A stretch of DNA of 47,769 nucleotides from IMG/VR virus record IMGVR_UViG_3300025806_000043, positions 1-47,769 of that record; one strand, given 5' to 3'. Below are positions 24,077 through 33,600 of this stretch, one piece after another (the first letter of the stretch is position 1; every line of letters starts with the position of its first letter). Position numbers and translations under genes: made by a program. This DNA is from a virus. Under the pieces are notes generated by a model. The model saw nothing but the letters and a program-made list of their open reading frames with translations. It had not been told where the DNA came from and ran no database searches.

Positions 24077-25594
24077 ATGGGTTTTTGGTCTGATTCATTC
24101 GGCGGCGGCAACAGCTTCTCTGAAAGCGTAGCAAACGTAACTACTCCGAGAGACAACTACGAGTATATTGGGGGTGATCTGTATGAAAAAGGTTCTAGTA
24201 GCCCCTATGCGGGTGATAACACTGCAACAAACTATGGAACATTAGGGCAAGCGGATAATCGTTATACGGGAGCGGCGTACAATGAAAAGACAAATGCTAA
24301 TCCTAACTTTCAAAATGTTACAAGTGGCGGCAGTGCTCGTAGCAATAATGCAGCGTTGTATGAAGCGCCTGTAGTACCTCAAGGTAGTGGTAGACCTACT
24401 ACAATGCAGAGAATTATTCCCGGACTTGCACTAGGCGCGGCTGGGTTTGGGCCTCTTGCAATGGGCGCTGCTATGTATAGAGGATTAGGCTCTAATCAAT
24501 ATAATGTACCCCAAATTGACAATACACAAGGCAATGATCCAAAACTTGTTAGTGGTAGAGCAGGGGCGTCAGGGTATGAGTTAAAAAAACGCGTACCCGA
24601 TAGTTTTACTACCGAACAAATAAAGAAACAGCTTGAGAATGATCGTAGGGGTATAAAAACAGAAAACCGTATAGAGGGATCGTTTTATAAAAAAGACAAA
24701 GAAGGTAATGTAGACGATAGTAAATTATTTAAGTTAAATAGATTTGGTAGTAGTTATGAAGTCGATGGTTACGGGCATCCAAACTACGGTAACTCTAAAC
24801 AAACTCGTTTAGATATGGAAGCAGGGAGTGATGGCAGTGGTGGTATTGCTATGGTACGCCGCCCTGTTGTAGGTACACAGGCTACTGCGCCTACTAGCAC
24901 CATGCCTGCTATGAGCGATATGTCCCGTGAGGCTGCGGCTGGGGCAAACATGCCGATCCCTAACTCTAACTATGATCCTAATGACCCTACATCTATGAAG
25001 TACATTATCAACCCTACATACGATCAAATTGTTGCGTATAAAAGAGGATTGCCCGGATACACCCCCGTAGAGCCAGACTCAAATATGAGTGCTGAGATGA
25101 TCCAAGCTATTAAAAACGGAACTCTAGGTAAAGTGCTTGGGTACGCAGAGGGTGGTGAAGTAGAGTCGGCGTTAGGCGGTAATGAGAAAGACCTAATTAA
25201 CGATGCCGAAAAAGCCATACGTGGTGAGTTAGACGAGACTAGGGCCTCTATCATCCTTGCTCAATACGTGCAGCAGTACGGAGAAGATGCGCTAAGAGAC
25301 TTGGTAGATAGTGTGCGTAGTGGTGAGGCCGATGAAACCCGTGAACGGTTTGCTCGTGGTAAAAATGGTATGGTGCGTGGCAACGGTGACGGGTCAGGTA
25401 CAGATGACAAAGTAACCGCGCAGCTTAAAGATGGCGATGCTACACAAGATGTACTGCTTGCTGATGGTGAGTTTGTACTACGCAAAGACGCAACTGAAGC
25501 AATAGAAAAAATGTACGGTGGTGGTGTGCTTGATAAAGTAAACGATGCTGGCCCTAACGCCGCCGCAGCTCTTAAAAAGTATCTTACCGGATGA
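24077..25594 (+). CDS. Virion-associated protein with YAEGG motif
   Basis: 505 residues, AAGGAT ribosome-binding site. The N-terminal 120 residues are Gly/Asn/Ser-rich and disordered-looking. A hydrophobic Gly/Ala segment follows (GLALGAAGFGPLAMGAAMYR, about 116-135). The middle is charged. Residues about 353-365 hold YAEGGEVESALGG, the shared A-x-G-G motif. The last 90 residues form a repeat found in other phage tail proteins (GDATQDVLLADGEFVLRKDA). It overlaps the next gene as ATGA. Probably an ejection or tail protein. Confidence 0.65.
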   Translation: MGFWSDSFGGGNSFSESVANVTTPRDNYEYIGGDLYEKGSSSPYAGDNTATNYGTLGQADNRYTGAAYNEKTNANPNFQNVTSGGSARSNNAALYEAPVVPQGSGRPTTMQRIIPGLALGAAGFGPLAMGAAMYRGLGSNQYNVPQIDNTQGNDPKLVSGRAGASGYELKKRVPDSFTTEQIKKQLENDRRGIKTENRIEGSFYKKDKEGNVDDSKLFKLNRFGSSYEVDGYGHPNYGNSKQTRLDMEAGSDGSGGIAMVRRPVVGTQATAPTSTMPAMSDMSREAAAGANMPIPNSNYDPNDPTSMKYIINPTYDQIVAYKRGLPGYTPVEPDSNMSAEMIQAIKNGTLGKVLGYAEGGEVESALGGNEKDLINDAEKAIRGELDETRASIILAQYVQQYGEDALRDLVDSVRSGEADETRERFARGKNGMVRGNGDGSGTDDKVTAQLKDGDATQDVLLADGEFVLRKDATEAIEKMYGGGVLDKVNDAGPNAAAALKKYLTG

Positions 25595-26040
25595 AAGACG
25601 TAATTGTAGAAAGCGCCCCTGTCATAACACCTGTACCTGTTGAGTACCTAGATACGGTGTGGCCTCAAATTGAGGAGTTTATGGCTCGTGCGGTGCGGAC
25701 TACAAACGACAAGTTTACTACACAAAGCATATATGACGATGTGAAACGTGGCTTTTATACGTTATGGATTATTGTTAAAGATGATGTTATCGTAACAGCA
25801 CTTACAACTCGTATATTGGAATACCCTAACAAACGTGGGTTAGCAGTCGATTGGGTTGGCGGTGGTAACATGGTAGAGGTATTAGCTTTGTCTCAGTCTA
25901 CACTACGTAAATGTGCAGAAGATAATAACTGTGACCATATAGAAGGTTACGGACGTAAGGCATGGGGGCGATGCCTAAAGAAGTATGGCTGGAAGCCAGA
26001 ATACATTGCTTACAAAATGGAGTTATCCGATGGGCGGTAG
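25591..26040 (+). CDS. GNAT-fold-like protein (T7 gp13-like position)
   Basis: 149 residues. The layout (PVPVEYLDTVWPQIEEFMAR, then LWIIVKDDVIVTALTTRILE, then CDHIEGYGRKAWGRCLKKYG) recalls acetyltransferase-fold phage proteins encoded beside internal virion genes, such as T7 gp13. The typical acetyl-CoA loop Q/RxxGxG/A is not evident, so enzymatic activity is doubtful; the fold may have a virion-assembly role. Coupled upstream by ATGA and overlapping the next gene by 11 bases. Confidence 0.6.
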   Translation: MKDVIVESAPVITPVPVEYLDTVWPQIEEFMARAVRTTNDKFTTQSIYDDVKRGFYTLWIIVKDDVIVTALTTRILEYPNKRGLAVDWVGGGNMVEVLALSQSTLRKCAEDNNCDHIEGYGRKAWGRCLKKYGWKPEYIAYKMELSDGR

Positions 26041-27091
26041 TACAACATACAACAGCACAACTACTCAAGCGGGTTCTTCTGTTGCGGACTTACCCGCATG
26101 GGCTAAACCTTACTTTGAACGTAACCTAGCTAAAGCCGAAGCTGAATACGGTAAAGATTACGAAGCCTACACGGGTGATCGGCTTGCGGGTCAAAGCCAA
26201 GATACGCTTGATGCCATATCGGGTACGCGTGATCTTGCTAATCGAGAAGTGGGAATAACAGGTCTTTCTGGCGCACAAGATTATATGACAGACGGCATGA
26301 CTACGGCTGAGGGGCTAGCGGATTATACTCCTAATACGTTTAGTGAATATGACTATAATGATGCTGCTAAATTTACGGGCGCTAATGTAGGGCAGTATAT
26401 GAACCCCTACACACAGAATGTTGTAGATCGGCAAAAAGCCGAAGCCATGCGTGACTTTCAACGAACTCAAGGCGCTAGAAATGCACAAGCAGTACAAGCA
26501 GGTGCATTTGGTGGATCACGCGGCGCGGTACGTAACTTTCTAGCTGAAGATGCTATGATGAACCGCATGGGGATGTTGCAGGATGCAGGGTTACGTGATG
26601 CCTACAAAGATGCGACCAATCAGTTTACTGCCTCTCGTAAAGCAGACATGGATGTTGATAAATCTCGTGCCGCAGAGCTTGCACGGTTTGAGAAGTCTAC
26701 AGAGGATGCGGATCAGTTTGCAGCCAAGCAAGGGCTTAACGCTTTACAGACAGGTGCAGGACTTGCCAAAGATTCGGTAGCCTTGGGTGAGTTAGGTCGC
26801 CAGACTGATATTCAAAACTTACAGTTACTAGAAGGTATTGGCGCTGCCGAAGAGGGCAGAAACCAACAACAGCTTGACCTAGACTACAATGAGTTCTTAG
26901 CCAAAAAAGGCTACACTGCAGAACAGATCGGTAACATGACAGGTATTCTATCAGGTATGCCGATTGCTGCTACGGGCACGAATACGTATCAGGGTACATC
27001 TACACAACCTGTGCGAGAGCCGGGAACGCTACAACAGCTAGCGGGTGCAGGGCTTACGGGACTATCTCTCTATAAAGCCTACGGGGGTTAA
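26030..27091 (+). CDS. Internal virion / ejection-type protein
   Basis: 353 residues from ATG 26030; an earlier in-frame ATG at 25985 lies deep in the preceding gene. After a Ser/Thr start the protein is mostly helical: AWAKPYFERNLAKAEAEYGK, then NPYTQNVVDRQKAEAMRDFQ and GAFGGSRGAVRNFLAEDAM. The GGSR-helix motif is common in marine-phage internal proteins. The end is Ala/Gly-rich and weakly hydrophobic (LQQLAGAGLTGLSLYKAYGG), possibly membrane-contacting. It lies directly before two giant internal proteins, like T7 gp14 in the gp14-15-16 set. Confidence 0.65.
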   Translation: MGGSTTYNSTTTQAGSSVADLPAWAKPYFERNLAKAEAEYGKDYEAYTGDRLAGQSQDTLDAISGTRDLANREVGITGLSGAQDYMTDGMTTAEGLADYTPNTFSEYDYNDAAKFTGANVGQYMNPYTQNVVDRQKAEAMRDFQRTQGARNAQAVQAGAFGGSRGAVRNFLAEDAMMNRMGMLQDAGLRDAYKDATNQFTASRKADMDVDKSRAAELARFEKSTEDADQFAAKQGLNALQTGAGLAKDSVALGELGRQTDIQNLQLLEGIGAAEEGRNQQQLDLDYNEFLAKKGYTAEQIGNMTGILSGMPIAATGTNTYQGTSTQPVREPGTLQQLAGAGLTGLSLYKAYGG

Positions 27092-27093
27092 TT

Positions 27094-30000
27094 ATGCAGA
27101 ACCTGTTAGAAATACAAAACGCACTTCGTAGCGCACCAGATCAACAGCTAATGGCTCTTATGCAAGGGGCTAACCCTACAGTACCACAATGGGCTGTTGC
27201 TTCTGAGCTAAACAATCGCAAAGAAATGCGTGATGAGCAAACACGGCAACAGGGGTTAGGTCAGCCCACAGTGTTGCAACAACTAACAGGTACGGCTCCA
27301 GCCCCTACACCACAGACTAATGTGGCAGGTATGCCTCAAGGTGTTGCTAGTGGCATGGCACAGTCTATGGCCCCCAAGACTGACGTAGCACAAAACACAG
27401 GCGTAGCCTCTATAGCTAAGGCCGCTGCACCCGTAGCTACTATGGCTAGTGGCGGTATTTTAAAAATGGGTCTTGGCGGAGACCTAGATGCACAGTTTAT
27501 TCTTACTGATATACCTGAGTTAGGTATACGTGTAGGACAATTTATAAAAGTTTCAGCCGAAACGTTAGAAAAGCTAAATAATACTTTACCTAAAGTAATG
27601 GCTAAACATGGAGATAAGGTTGCATCAGTACAGTCTTATGTGGACGATGGATATAGAGGACTTGCTAGTAATGCTCGTGAAGGCGATGCGTTAATCCCTA
27701 CTAGGGTTAAAAAGTATATTAAAAACACTAGCCCTGTACCTGAAGTTGCTACGTCTGTAGAAGTGCCTACAACACCCGAAAACTACGGTGTGTCTGCAGG
27801 TTTACCTCCCGCTGGCGGCGCTATGTACTCATCTCCCACAGGGGGTCAGGGTGGTAATACAGACTCATCTCTTTTAGGTTTACCTACCGATGAATTTAGC
27901 GAAGTCCCTTTATCTGCTATACCTAGGCCCAAAGGCTTGGCTACACTTGGTGCTGCTGGTGATGCTGATATGCTTGATGAAACTGTAGGTGTCCAGACTG
28001 CTCCTCTAACACCATCATCACCCGGCATTGCTGCAGGTACTCCGTTTGATACTACAAAATATACGCCACGGCTTCCTGAAAAGATTGTTAAAACCACTAA
28101 AACTGATCCCATGCAGATGACAGAGACTGAGATTAGAAATGCGTCTCAGGGGTTAATACCTTATGATATGTCAATGGCAGCAGATGGCGCGCAAGACCCT
28201 AAACCTATTACTATTGACTCTGCAGTAAAACCATCTGAAGAAGTTACAAACGCGCAACTAGAAGTATTTGCAACAGATCGTGTAAACCCCTTTGCGTTTA
28301 ACAAGGCTCCAGAAACTAAAAAACCTGAAGTGTTTGATCCACTTAAAGGTCTGTTTATGTATCAAGCACTTGCTGATGATGCCCCAACAGATGATGAAAG
28401 TTATGATGCAAAAACAATTATAAAACGCATAAATGAGTTAAAAACACCAGAAGAAAAAGCTGCAACGCTTACAATGTTAAATAACCGATTTATAGATGCA
28501 GAGCAAAAAGTTGAAAGTTTAGAAAAAAGACTTCAGCGCGCGCGTATAGCAAAACGAAGTGGCACTGGAGACTATAATTATGATGTAGAGGCAGGCGTAG
28601 GTCGCTTTGGGGCAGGTGAACTTACAGACACATTAAAGAAAGAACTTATAGCGGCAAAAGATGATTTTAACTTACTATATAAAAATATTGGTCGTATAGT
28701 ACCTGCAAGTGGCTTTGGTGGTGATTTTGCTGCAGAAAGGTATTTTGGAAAAGATACAGTTAGCGCATTAAACAAACTAAAAGCCGATGATCTGCAAGCT
28801 GAAGCCGTTGCCGACGTTGCTAAAGTTACTGCTAATGAAAATTACCCTGTAAGTCCTGTTGAAGTGCGTAAACGGTTACGCGCAATGGAAGAAAAAGACG
28901 CTGATGCTGATGAAAGATTTGATCTCGCAGAAGCAAGACTAGACGCGGAAAGAGCCGCAGGATTGACTGCAGGAAAGAATGCTTTTGTAGCCCCTAGTAG
29001 TGCGGACCCAACATCAAATGCTGCGCTAACTGCAAAACTCGTAGAACAGATGGAGGAAAAAGATGCCCCCGTCGTTAGTGATGATACAAAACTTGACTCT
29101 TATCTTAATGCAGCAGGGCAACAAGGTAGAGCTATAGGGGCTGCTGCTAACTATACACCTAAACTTAACCTTCCATCTTACGAAGCACAGCTTGATGGCG
29201 AATTTGATAAACGTGTAATAGAAATGCGTGAATTAGCTGATGGGATAGCTAACGGTGAGTACACAGGTAATGGCTTAAAAATAGCGCAAGATAGAATTAA
29301 ATACTTAAATAGTGTTATGGAGGCTACGGGCGGCGCAGAAACTCTTTTTGAATATTTAAATGATGGCGCAAAAAAAGTAGTGCAAAAAATTATTGCCCCT
29401 GCTGCAGTTGACATGACTGATTTTATTCTTGGTGGCGGCGCACAAGTCGCCTTGCCTGAAGCATTAGGTGGCGGTGTTGCTAACACTGCTGCTACTCAAG
29501 ATTATTTGGATATACTGCAAAGAGAAACAGACGGTAAACCCAATATACCTACTAAGCCTTCGGTACTTGAGTCTAAGTCTATTTTAGATGCTATGATTAC
29601 TAACGACGCGCAAACTAAAGCTGGGTCTGCCGCTAACGTAGATAATAGTTTAGGCGCACTTATAACAGATGGAAAAGCACAAATAAAAGCTGTTCCGGGT
29701 CCGCTACTTACTCCTGAACTTAACAATAAACTTGCAGCAGAACTAGCAACCACATTGGAGAATAGAACAGAAGAAATATCTGGAGAGGGCGCTTTAATAA
29801 ATAAAATGTGGGGGGAATCTGAAGTTCAACCCAATACAACTGTAGAAAGTCAAATTGTAAACGCAAAAGGTCTTACGGCTGCAGAGCAATTAGATGCGGA
29901 CAGAGCTGCAGGATTGACTGCAGGAGAAAATGCTTTTGTAGCTAGTACAAAACAAGATGCAGGGGGGAGTGGGAAAGGCAAGTCTACAGGCATAGCTACC

Positions 30001-30588
30001 ATCAATCCTATGGCTAACCGTGCTAGTGACTCCCCATCGTCCTACGAGCAGAAGCTGTTGGATATTTTAGCAGAGCGTGAGAAGTCGGCAGACCAAGATA
30101 AGTGGCTGGGTCTAGCTGAGATGGGTATGCGGCTTATGGCTAGCAGTAATCCTAACCTGCTTAGTGCTATAGGTGAGTCAGGTCTGGGTGCCTTTGGGTC
30201 TTATATGGGTAAACAAAAAGCACAGGATGCTGAAGAACTTAATATTCTTGGCAAACTGGCTGATATGGATATGGCGAAGCAGACGTTACAAGCTCGTAAA
30301 GATATTGCGCGCATGGCGGCAAATGCTAAATCGCAAAAACCGTTAATGACTTTTGGGCAAATAAATACTCGACTTCAAAAAGACGTTGATACTGCTGCAG
30401 AAACTTACGAAAAATTTACTAATTTAAACGGGGAACTTTTACCCGGTGTAAATAAAACTGAGGCAATGCAAGCAAGAGAAGACTTACAACGAGCGCAAAC
30501 AGCTTTAGTTGAACATCTTGCACCCGCAGGTATAGTTCCGACATTGCCGTATCAAAATATAAACAATCCAGTAATTGATGTTAGGTAA
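27094..30588 (+). CDS. Large internal virion protein, 1164 residues
   Basis: The N-terminus (ALRSAPDQQLMALMQGANPT) and the C-terminal helical part (SYEQKLLDILAEREKSADQD, then LGLAEMGMRLMASSNPNLLS) are of marine-phage internal-protein type. Between them lies a long polar, Ala/Asp/Pro-rich region with helical stretches. Residues 117-123 hold MASGGIL (shared A-x-G-G motif). Two direct repeats RLDAERAAGLTAGKNAFVAP and QLDADRAAGLTAGENAFVAS lie about 950 bases apart (28932 and 29882). The centre is visibly more AT-rich than the two ends, suggesting insertion or replacement of the middle. It probably lines the portal or is ejected with the DNA. No enzyme motif was found. Confidence 0.65.
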   Translation: MQNLLEIQNALRSAPDQQLMALMQGANPTVPQWAVASELNNRKEMRDEQTRQQGLGQPTVLQQLTGTAPAPTPQTNVAGMPQGVASGMAQSMAPKTDVAQNTGVASIAKAAAPVATMASGGILKMGLGGDLDAQFILTDIPELGIRVGQFIKVSAETLEKLNNTLPKVMAKHGDKVASVQSYVDDGYRGLASNAREGDALIPTRVKKYIKNTSPVPEVATSVEVPTTPENYGVSAGLPPAGGAMYSSPTGGQGGNTDSSLLGLPTDEFSEVPLSAIPRPKGLATLGAAGDADMLDETVGVQTAPLTPSSPGIAAGTPFDTTKYTPRLPEKIVKTTKTDPMQMTETEIRNASQGLIPYDMSMAADGAQDPKPITIDSAVKPSEEVTNAQLEVFATDRVNPFAFNKAPETKKPEVFDPLKGLFMYQALADDAPTDDESYDAKTIIKRINELKTPEEKAATLTMLNNRFIDAEQKVESLEKRLQRARIAKRSGTGDYNYDVEAGVGRFGAGELTDTLKKELIAAKDDFNLLYKNIGRIVPASGFGGDFAAERYFGKDTVSALNKLKADDLQAEAVADVAKVTANENYPVSPVEVRKRLRAMEEKDADADERFDLAEARLDAERAAGLTAGKNAFVAPSSADPTSNAALTAKLVEQMEEKDAPVVSDDTKLDSYLNAAGQQGRAIGAAANYTPKLNLPSYEAQLDGEFDKRVIEMRELADGIANGEYTGNGLKIAQDRIKYLNSVMEATGGAETLFEYLNDGAKKVVQKIIAPAAVDMTDFILGGGAQVALPEALGGGVANTAATQDYLDILQRETDGKPNIPTKPSVLESKSILDAMITNDAQTKAGSAANVDNSLGALITDGKAQIKAVPGPLLTPELNNKLAAELATTLENRTEEISGEGALINKMWGESEVQPNTTVESQIVNAKGLTAAEQLDADRAAGLTAGENAFVASTKQDAGGSGKGKSTGIATINPMANRASDSPSSYEQKLLDILAEREKSADQDKWLGLAEMGMRLMASSNPNLLSAIGESGLGAFGSYMGKQKAQDAEELNILGKLADMDMAKQTLQARKDIARMAANAKSQKPLMTFGQINTRLQKDVDTAAETYEKFTNLNGELLPGVNKTEAMQAREDLQRAQTALVEHLAPAGIVPTLPYQNINNPVIDVR
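28932..28996 (+). repeat. Direct repeat, copy 1 (AERAAGLTAGKNAFVA)
   Basis: A segment of about 60 bases within the 1164-residue gene. It shares the identical core GCAGGATTGACTGCAGGA and most flanking bases with 29882-29945. It codes for an Ala-rich helix-turn segment. The two copies could bound a region gained or lost by recombination. Confidence 0.7.
29882..29945 (+). repeat. Direct repeat, copy 2 (ADRAAGLTAGENAFVA)
   Basis: Second copy of the direct repeat, in the same reading frame about 950 bases downstream of copy 1. It lies close to the point where the base composition returns from AT-rich to the average of the flanking genes. Confidence 0.7.
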
Positions 30589-30600
30589 GGATAGTAACCT

Positions 30601-33600
30601 ATGGGCATGATGCAAGTCAGGGGCGACTACAGCGGTAAAACATATGATGTGCAGTTTGCTGGAGACGAGCCAACGCCTGAAGAGATTGCTAATGCTACAG
30701 GTCAAATTCAAGCCTTAGAACGTGCTTTTGAAACTAAATTTGAAAGTGTTTACGGAGATCAGGCAGTAGATGATGGTACTGCATTTGGTCGTGGGTTTGA
30801 ATCTGGCTTAACACAAGCGCGCAGTGCATTAGGTACTACTGTTAGAGATTTTGGTGATGTAGTAGGGTCTGACTTTATTAGTGATCTTGGCGCTGGTCAA
30901 GAAGCAGCAGCACGTAGAACGCAGCTCTCTCGTGCAGGTACAACTACACCGTTTAGAACTTTTGATGAAGCCCGAGAAGGAGGCATTGCAGATACACTAT
31001 CTTATTTGGGTGAGATTGCTGGACAATCTGGACCTCAAATGGGCGCAGGTTTAGCTGCTACTGGAATAGGTACTTTAGCAGGTGGTCCTCTTGTAGGAAC
31101 TGCTGCAGGTATTGGAGTTATGACCCCGTTTTTCTATGGCAGCGGTTTACAACGTGCTGAAGAACAAGTTGCAAAAGGTGAATTAGACGCTGTTAACAGA
31201 ACTAATACCTTAACAGCGGCTGTAGGATCGGCTACATTAAATACTATTGCAGATAGACTGTTACTTACCGGATTATTAAAACCCGGAAAAAATATATTTA
31301 CTAGAGCAGTGTCAGGCGGGGTACAGGGTACTGTATCAGAAGTGCCGACTGAAATTGGTCAACAAATATTAGAACGTTGGCAAGCAGGTATGCCTTTAGA
31401 TGATGCAGAGGCAATAGCAGAATATCGTGAAGTAGGTATTGCCGCAGGTCTGCTTGGCGGTACAATCGGCAGTGGGATAAACATAGTAAGGCCATCATTA
31501 GATAAAGGCACTGATACTAAATTAAAACCTCCTGTAGATGACGCATCTTCAGATGTAGGCAGTGATGTAGATTCAGTCAAATTACCATCACCTAAAAAAC
31601 CTACGGGAATTGGAACTTACAGTGCAGCAGGGTTAAAGGGCTTTGAAGCAACACAAACTCCACTTGGAGGATTAGCTGGACTAACTGGACGTTTGCCTCC
31701 CGCTGTAGAAAACGCTGCAGATCGAGTATCAGCTTCAGATGTAGATGGGGATAATGTAGACGCATTTATAGCGGGGCTTGGTGGTAGTCAAACATTACAA
31801 GACACTACCGCAGAAGCTGCGCCTATGACAGAACCTGAAAAAGCTAAAACTGTACCCACAGTAAAACCTAAATTAGATGACGCTGCTTTACTTGAAGATG
31901 CTAGAAGATCAGTAACTGAACGCAAGGTAGCTTCAGTTAGTGCATTACAACGTGATTTAAAAATTTCTGGGGCACGAGCAGCAAAATTAATTAGTCTTCT
32001 TGCTGCTGAAACAAACCCTATAGTTGGCCCTGCCGATAAAAAAGGCAGACGTAAATACATACCTATAACTGTAGAAAGTACACCTGATAGTGCGCCAATA
32101 GTTCCAGACACTATAACTCCTACAACAGAACTAGATGGTAGCACAGGCGTTAAACCTAAATCTGAAGCTGAAACTGTTACAAAACCTGAAGTTAAACCTG
32201 TTACAGAATCCGAAGTTAAACCTGTTACAGAATCCGAAGTTGAACCTGTTACAGAATCCGAACAGGGCGCACAACTGCCTGTTGGGACCAAAAATTTAAG
32301 AGATGAAAGTGGAGAGTTTGTAGGTGACGCTACGGATCAAGCATTTCCCGATGCAGGTGCAACGGGTAGTGAGTTCGTGCAAAGTTACGATAAGGCTCTT
32401 AACCCTGTAGCTGGACCAAAAATATCAGACACAAGTGGGTTAAACTACACAGCAGAAAAAGCCCCCGTTAAAGTTAGGACAGAAGTACTAGAGGCCATAA
32501 GTGAACTGCCACCAGCACAGCAAAAGGCCATGCTGACCCGCGAAATAGAAGCAGCGGAAGCAGAATCGCTACAAGGCAACCTATTACTCAACAAGATAGG
32601 TGAACTGTTCCTCAAAGGAGGGGCAACAAAAGACACTAAACAAGGTAAAGCGGCTAGAAGTATCCTACTACAGCAAGGCGCAATATCGGACGTAAACCAG
32701 CAACCTGATATAACCGATTTAGAAGACAAAAAACGCATATTGAACTTGTTAGAGATGACAGATGACGCGGCTAAGAAGATGAAAGACCCGAATGCCTTTG
32801 CTGCGCGAGCATTCTTTAAAAACTTTCTACGTCCTGTAGACGCGATAGAAGAAGCGGCAGTCGTGTCGGTGCTGTATGCTCCTGCGTCCTCACCTAAAAA
32901 CCCTAAGATACAGAAACGAACCTCAAAGGTTACAAAGTTTCCCGAAGGCACATCCGCTATGGCGTCCGCACTAAACCCCGAAGATGGCTTTGTGTACGGA
33001 GATACCATATTTGAAGAAGCCGCAGAAGTATCAGACGCCGCGTATGAATTTTACAGTAACGAGACGCAAGAAAAAGCACTGCAGGCGTTACAGTGGATGG
33101 AAAGCAATATGTCGGATGACGTGAACAACTTTGCGTCTGATGTAATAGCCGAACAACTAGATATGGCGGTCCACACCCTCACCCCTGCGGAACGAGATGC
33201 TCAGATACAGTTACGTAGGGAGAGAAAGAGTGAACTCCAAAAAGGTCGCAGGGACGAGGATAAACGTCTAAGAGAAATGTCGGCGGCAGAAGAAGCGCAG
33301 CAACGTTTTGAAAACTCACCAGAGGGACAGGACGCTGCTGTATTAGCCGAAGCTAGAGCGGTAGCATATGCACGGCAACGCGCAGAACGTATTGAACGTA
33401 TGCGTAGCGAAGGCGGTTACGACAGAGCGCAGGAAGCAGATAAAAAAGCGCGTATGAAAGCGTTGGCTGCTGACTATACAAACTACATAAGAAAGAAGAA
33501 CAAAGCCGCAGCCGCTGCATCACAAGGACAGCCTAACCAACTCGATCAGGATCAAGCAAACTTAGCCGAAATCAAGTTAAATTCGACAGAAGAAGCGTAC

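Noticed and set aside
25591-26040. Active acetyltransferase
   Set aside because: The overall pattern resembles GNAT-fold phage proteins but I could not find a convincing acetyl-CoA binding loop, so no catalytic function is claimed.
31788-32291. 167-codon open frame on the minus strand, and similar long minus-strand frames over 17725-18231, 32445-33008 and 29178-29486
   Set aside because: They mirror well-supported plus-strand genes, have low-complexity Ser/Val/Ala compositions, lack ribosome-binding sites and show no recognisable domain.
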